Shown in pieces: positions 57,921 through 64,000 of a stretch of 64,000 nucleotides of DNA. The stretch's first letter is position 1. Each line of letters begins with the position of its first letter. The DNA comes from Lethocerus indicus. Its lineage: Eukaryota > Arthropoda > Insecta > Hemiptera > Belostomatidae. A program made the translations under genes and the position numbers. The stretch is taken from NCBI GenBank assembly GCA_019843655.1, contig JACDQD010000103.1, positions 7,750,001-7,814,000 of the forward strand, in the 5' to 3' direction. The notes beneath the pieces are model-generated. The model did not search any database. It worked only from the letters and a program-made list of their open reading frames with translations, and was not told the origin of the DNA.

Positions 57921-60900
57921 GTTAGTGGAGGAGGTGGGGGGGAAGGGCCAGTTGAAGGTAAGAGCAGTGTTCAGCCAAGAGCAGTCGCCAGGCGGCCAAT
58001 GAACGCTTTTCTCATATTCTGCAAGAGGCACAGGGGAGTCGTCAAAAGCTTCTATCCCCATTTGGAGAACAGAGCTGTCACCAAAATACTGGGAGAGTGG
58101 TGGGCTAATCTCAAGGAATCTGACAAGGCTTTATACACTGAGCTTGCCACTCAGGTACTCCCTTCTTCTTATTCGAGGTTAATCCTTAGATACTTGTTGC
58201 ATTTATATAATTGTATTTAAAAATACTGTTTCAAATTTCTAGGACATACAAGTAAATCTTTTTCTTTAATTTTCCCTACATACACTGAATATATTTGGTC
58301 AAGACAATATTACAGTCTTAGGTCCAAACATTATTTGAATTATACTTGCAGATCTTATTTATGAATATGTCAATGAAGGCTCTAAATATCATCAATCATC
58401 TGATTTTCTGTCTCATCTTCTGCGCTATGCTAGGCTGGTTTCACCTACTTCTCATCATCCATAGTAATATTAGTTGTGTATTGTTTTTTCTGCCATTGAA
58501 TAATGTTCTACCTGCTTTAGATTATATGTGGATGTAAGTCCCTCCTACTTGAATGAAGCACTACGACTCACAGAAATGACATTTAAAAATGAGACAACAC
58601 TATCCTCCCTACCTACCTAATTTGAAAGTATGCATTATACAAATCAAATATGGAGACCAGTCCAGTATATACCATGACCAGTGTATTGATATTCCTGGAA
58701 TGTTCATCCACAGCCTACTTATTTAAGAACTTACTGTATTACTAACAAAACACTATTCATATTTGCAAGTAGCTGAAAATGATCTCGTATAGCACTAAAT
58801 GAGCTATTAAAGACAGAAAATCTCATGAGTGAAAATTCCAAATTGGTACAAATGTACTCTATGAATTTGTGATTAAGATTTTTGTAAAATGAATGCAATA
58901 TCTTTCAGAATGTAAATTAATAAACAAAATAACTATGCAACTATAAACTCTAGAAATGTATATGTGCTAGATATTTCTTAAGTGTATTCCTTATATTTTG
59001 TCTAATCCATAAGTTTAATAATATTAATATTCAACTGAAATATGGCTGTATAAACAGTTGGAAATAAAATTCTTAATGGTGAAAACCTTTTACTATTTCA
59101 TCAATTACATTGATATTTTCTCTGGACAGACACTGATAGTTACCATTTATAATCAAATACATTCCCATTTTTAAGTACAGTGTTTTATATACATGTAAGT
59201 TAGCAATTATATTAATTTGCAATTATTATTTATTGCCTTTTTTTTGTGTTGAGAAGAAAGTTTAAACGATGATTTATTGCAGTATTCTAAATATTTTAGG
59301 ACGTAAATGTTTTCATAATTATTTTCACCTTATATTCATATAATTTATCTTTGGTTATGATCTTTCAGTACAAAGAAGCTTATATGAAAGCTCATCCGGA
59401 CTTCAAGTGGTACAGAATGCCAGCAGCTACTCCCCCTTGTAGGCCTATGACCACAAGGACTAAACCTATAGCCCAACCCAGGCTGGTCTCCCAACAATTC
59501 ACTCAGGGTCCAATTGTTCCTGGAAAATTAGCAGGCAAGTATAATTTATCAAAATTTGTTTTTTTTTTGTCATAAATATGTCTGATGTTTTATTTTTGTT
59601 TCATTATTTTTATAACCATATTTAATTGCAGCATAAACAACAAACAAACAACAAACAAATTTCTTGTTAATATATACACGTTATTCTTATATAAAAATAG
59701 CTTGAAAATGTTGCTTTACATTTTAATGAATGAGACTTACTTGCATTTAAATTTCCAAAATGCATTATGCACAATGAAATTTATTCTTTTGAGATCACTC
59801 TACCCAGAATTAAAGGAAATTATAAACTATATATAATAGGTGTGTATATAATGGTTCTCAGCTGCCTGTTATATATTAAATATCCATTCATGCACAAGTA
59901 ATTAAAGTTCCTATTCTTAAAGATAATTTTTATTATCACATTAATAGTGTCAATAATAATAATTGTAATAAATTTAATATTATGGAATGTTAAAATTTTA
60001 GACTTGCTAATATAATTTCATTTGAAGTTTTTTCTCTTTTTCCTTGGATTTTCACACTTATTGGCTTATTTGAACTGAACAGTACTTGTACATTACTAGG
60101 ATATGTGACTCTCAGATGTTTTTAAATGATTCATTGAGGAAAACTCAAGATTATAGTTATTTTGTAATTTTGTAACTGTCTTGTTATTTGACAGAGATAA
60201 AGAATGAAGTTTGTGTAATCACTTCAATTATTAATGACCAATTGTTTAAATACTGTGCTGGGTATATTGGTTAATTTACAAGAGTGTTATTGAGTGCAGC
60301 AGTGACTGTCATTTCGAAACTGAGTTCATCCTATTTCATTTGCACAGTTCATTAATGGCTACTAATTATTATTTCCCAGCAATATTTACTTCTGAATTAT
60401 CTAGAAAAGATTGTCACCCACTGAATTATGATACTCCTTCTTTTGTAGCAGAACTCATAATTAAGATTTCTTAGAAAGTTATTATAGTTCCAAATTTAAT
60501 TAGAATTCTTATACCCAACACCTATAATTCAAGCATGCTTGACACTTTTTAACACTCAGCATGCTTTCTAAGTTTTCTTATCAGTATTATATTATAAATT
60601 ATAATATTATATTATAAATGGTCTCATTTTCCAGATGAATCACAACTTGGCGGGTTAAGTAGTCTTTTATCCCCTGTAGGAATGAAGCAGTCTGTATTTA
60701 ATCAAGTACCAAAACCACCTAAGAAACGCTACCTTGCAGCGAATTACACTGGACAGGTTGTTTTATGTTTTTATTATTGATAATTTTTTTGTTGAAATTT
60801 ACTAGCAATAAAAAATGCAAAGAATGCAAACTTACAATTAAACAATGTTTGACATCTCAAAATTGTTTCAGGGTGCTAGTTGCATTGGAGAAGTTACAAA

Positions 60901-63536
60901 TGGCGATCTTGGCAGGAATGAGACACGAGTTGCAAACAAATTGGATTTGTACAATGGTGAATTAAAGAATTCAAATGCCAAGGCAGTTGATGGAAAACTA
61001 AACATGGATAAGGAGGATCGAATGAAGATATGGAGAAACAGACTGTTGCCAATAAAATCTGATGAGGATGGAGAATGTGTGAATAACAAAATTAAAGTAG
61101 AAACAGATTGGGATATTAAGAAGGAAGATGATGAAGACATACAGAAGGGTGGCATGTATCGAAATGAAGTGAATAACAATAGCCATTTGCCAGCCACCAG
61201 GACTTCTACACAATCAATGGATTCAGCAATAGAGGATGAAGTAAAAAATGAAGAGGAAGAAGGAAGAAGAGAAGGAAAAGCTAGGGCATGTAAAGGCAGG
61301 AGGTATCGTGAATTCATGTACAATTCAGTCATCAACAGGCGAAAATCTTCTTCTAGGTAATTATAATGTGTCTCTGTGAAAAGAATTTGAAATAAAAAAA
61401 TGAATTTACCTTTATACATTACGCATATTTAATATGTATAAATAATATATTCTTACTTGGCACAGATTGAACTGCAGTAATATTTTGATACTATGTTGTT
61501 CTTATTCATCAAACTGATTGACACATTATACATTTTATTATATATTATAAAGGTTGAGTTTTATTCTTTTCTAATTCCCTAATTGGAAATTTGAATAGTT
61601 GGTTATTATAATACTCTTTTACTGGTTAGTTTTTGCATGTACTACTGTGGCAATGTTCTCCTATATAAATATATTCATTCTGATGTTAAAGTGGTATAGA
61701 GAAATGTACTTTAAGTTTTTATTTGTGTAATATATCTGCATGATAATTAGTTGCTTGCACGTTAGGTTAGTAACGTTTCCTTCCTCTGGTATGTGAATGT
61801 GAGAAGCATTATTACATCTTGTTGTTTTAGATTTAATATATTCATATTTTCTGTTGGGATTGAGTCCATATTTTCATTCAATTTGTTCTTCCTGGTCTCT
61901 TGAGGTACCATTAGGCTAACAGTCAACAAATATTAGATGAGACTTTATATTGACAATTAAGTGTGAAGTGGGGACAAATTTAATCATTAAAGAAATATTT
62001 TTATTGTATTTATTATGGTGATTTGCCTATATCGATTTATTGAATATTTTGAGTAATTTCAAATGCAATTCAACTGCACACATCCTATAAATGGCTCATA
62101 AATTATTCATGAATACCCAAATGCATCAAAGGTGTTTGACTATTTTTGTTTAGATAAACTGAAAATGAGATACAAAAATATTTTTCCTTGTATAGCATTC
62201 TTTATTGTAAGTCAAGTGTATATACTGTTTGTATCTATTATTTCATGTATGTAACATACATTCATATTGATGTTATAGGTGGGAAAGTAGTCAAGACATG
62301 ATTGAAACTGCCAGTACACCTGTTCAGCCAAGAAGGAGGTGCAGAGCAAAATCAAGTGAGGACAAAAAGACCAAAGAAGAAATTAGCAATAGCAGTGCAT
62401 CAACTTCAATGTAAGTTTATTCTGTTTATATTGAGGTTTGTAAATGTAATTTTGTGTCTTATTTTATACTATTGAACCTAGTGGTGCCTGTCTCCTCATT
62501 TGACATTAAAGTGAATATATATTCATTAAGGACAGAATAAATATAGTTAGGGGCCATGGTGGCTTAGTGACTATAGAGGTCTTCAAACTACCATTGGCAG
62601 TGCAAGTTTGATTCTTGTTGAACTCTTTGGAGGTTTAAGCTAACATAGGTGTTAAATATAGCGTTAAATCAAACTTAATGCAAATTGGATGAAGTAGCTC
62701 CTACGACTGAAGGAAAAGTACACAGTATAATACTTATAACAAAGTTGTAACATGTGTATTTATTAAAAGATAAATGTGTAAAAGTACTAACTCAATTTTA
62801 ATTATGTTTATATTATTATTTTATGTTTTTTTTATATTTGTGGGCTATCAATTATAATTTATTCTTTTATTTCTATACATTTCATTTTATAGTTGTGGTG
62901 ATATAGATGAAGTTATTATTAAGCAAGAACCTCTTGATGAAGCAACTGAAGTCCAGGAGAAGTGAGTTATCCTAATTTTATTATATATTTCAGCTTAAAG
63001 CACTAAGTATGCTAAAGGCTTATGAAAAAAATGTATGTATCTATTGGATATTATTGGAAAATAGAAATTTTTTGAACTTTTTCTATAAATTGAAACAAAC
63101 TTTTGAACACCTCATAAAATTAATTAATATTATTGTAGTGACTTTAATTTGGATGAAAAAATCCATGCCCTCCCATTCTTGAGCATTGAGGATTTTCAAA
63201 TGAAAAAGAGAGCAAAGAAGAAAGGTGGCAGTTCTCCAAGTCCTATTAAGATGAACACAAGAGGACATGGGCGGTACATGGGCAGTAGAAACCAGCATCA
63301 AGGATTAAGCGAGAACCCTTTGAACCCCTTTTCACAAGGAGGGAGTGGCAGTTGTGAATTTGTGATTTCTAGAAAAGGTAGTTTGGACATTTGCAATAAC
63401 AACAACAACAACAACAATAACAACAACAAAGTGCTTGTAAATGTGAGGCGAGGCTGTGTTGACAGTCAAAATAATAATAATATTGTGATGGTGGGCACAA
63501 ATTCATCTCAGCCCTTATGCGGACAGTGTGACACAG
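57921..63536 (+). CDS. bbx: HMG-box transcription factor BBX (bobby sox), 3' incomplete
   Basis: Exons in frame: 57,921-58,154; 59,369-59,534; 60,635-60,756; 60,872-61,356; 62,279-62,410; 62,893-62,961; 63,139-63,536, then beyond the window. BBX is a nuclear DNA-binding protein with a single HMG box of the SOX/TCF type, and it has been linked to cell-cycle progression. The box starts at ARRPMNAFLIFCKRHRGVV in the first exon, includes the basic/Trp core (TKILGEWWANL), and is completed across the intron by YKEAYMKAHPDFKWY. This is the BBX-specific wording rather than SOX. Further family-like segments are LGGLSSLLSPV with PKPPKKRYL, RACKGRRYREFM, and FNLDEKIHALPFLS before a Lys-rich run. A poly-Asn tract and acidic stretches (KEDDEDI, EVKNEEEE) suggest disordered regions. 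The second exon uses a GC donor (AG|GCAAGT). The N terminus is uncertain. Confidence 0.9.
62551..62720 (+). mobile_element. tRNA-derived SINE-like sequence in a BBX intron
   Basis: GGGGCCATGGTGGCTTAGTG contains an A-box-like TGGCTTAGTGA (62,560-62,570). AGTTTGATTCT, a B-box-like match to GGTTCGANTCC, follows 45 bases later (62,605-62,615). The A-B spacing and order are those of tRNA-derived SINEs. The right end is not defined and no target duplication was recognised. It lies between the exons at 62,279-62,410 and 62,893-62,961. Confidence 0.45.
63395..63427 (+). repeat. Coding AAC/AAT repeat (11 Asn) in BBX
   Basis: Eleven codons of AAT/AAC in a row lie inside the exon 63,139-63,536, followed shortly by a second short AAT run coding NNNN. 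Such tracts are common in insect transcription factors and vary in length between individuals. Confidence 0.93.
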
Positions 63537-64000
63537 GTTCGATTTTTTTTTATTATACATTGATTTATTTTACTCTTTTTGTATAATATAAATTTAAACC
63601 ACTGCTTTAATCAGTCATCTAGTTTTCTTGAAAAGTTTGAAGATACTCATTGATATCAATGAGTTATGTGGTAAACAAATGTTCATTTTCAAGTCAAATT
63701 TGCCATTGCACAAAAAAATGGTTAGCCACTGGGATTTCAGCCCAATTATACTTAAGGTGTGTTGAACCTGACCATCAACATATCCTTCTTCCTTCAATTG
63801 CAAATTTGAATTGGTTTTGAGTGGAGCTCATTGAACTCCAGAAAATTAATTATAAAAAAATGACAATATTTGGGCCAATTATAATATATTCAATGCAACT
63901 ATATAAATTTCATTATCAAAATTAAATTTTACCAAAGCTTCTTATTTTCTTGGATTTTGTCTAGTATTTACAAATATGTTTCATCTATACTTTTAAAGAG
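63537..64000 (+). other. BBX intron running off the window
   Basis: After the donor GTTCGA at 63,537 the sequence is AT-rich with no exon of matching phase before the window ends. The remaining BBX exons and 3' UTR should lie to the right. Confidence 0.5.

Noticed and set aside
60868..61419. 183-codon minus-strand open frame
   Set aside because: It lies antisense to a clear BBX exon (60,872-61,356). Its Ser/Phe/Leu-rich product is the complement of Glu/Lys codons.

Overview
The window is from an animal nuclear genome, most likely an insect, and within insects more probably a hemimetabolous one; that last step is inference. The evidence is intron-rich genes with GT-AG junctions, arthropod-type 2-oxoglutarate dehydrogenase and bobby-sox proteins, mariner, jockey and SINE relics, long AC/AT/AG microsatellites, and CpG-poor bodies in housekeeping-type genes beside CpG-rich intergenic DNA. 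Three protein-coding genes are supported. All are on the plus strand, and all lie in the right-hand 38.5 kb.

Positions 1-25,566 hold no protein gene I can recognise. This stretch is CpG-rich with local GC-rich blocks. It contains microsatellites (AG/TC at 5.4, 7.25 and 8.3 kb; AC/AT at 11.75, 17.95 and 19.65 kb), a two-unit array of a ~171-bp repeat (10.9-11.2 kb), an internally deleted mariner with both terminal repeats (14.4-14.96 kb), a possible minus-strand SINE (18.0-18.2 kb) and the 3' end of a jockey-like LINE (22.59-22.83 kb).

Positions 25,567-26,955 encode a four-exon, 176-residue MCFD2-type secreted EF-hand protein, predicted to work with the LMAN1/ERGIC-53 lectin in ER-to-Golgi cargo transport. 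The following intergenic stretch carries a second, three-unit array of the ~172-bp repeat at 27.5-28.0 kb.

Positions ~30,300-50,620 contain the E1 subunit of the mitochondrial 2-oxoglutarate dehydrogenase complex. Every exon could be joined in frame from the start codon to the stop, giving 1,020 residues. A promoter-proximal cluster of TATCGATA-like sites precedes a 5' UTR exon. There are two mutually exclusive versions of exon 4 (35,605-35,725 and 38,328-38,430) and an optional in-frame 47-codon cassette near the C terminus (46,585-46,725). A hairpin-type MITE sits in intron 6.

Positions ~52,600-64,000 hold the HMG-box transcription factor BBX (bobby sox). It has a CpG-rich presumptive promoter with a CRE and an E-box inverted repeat, a candidate five-codon first exon, a long first intron, the HMG box split over two exons, an unusual GC-AG donor, and a coding AAC repeat giving poly-Asn. 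The 3' end of the gene lies beyond the window.

The genes do not form an operon or a shared pathway. I found no clear new biological system. The strongest leads are the OGDH exon choice, the dispersed ~172-bp repeat family and the sharp CpG partition.
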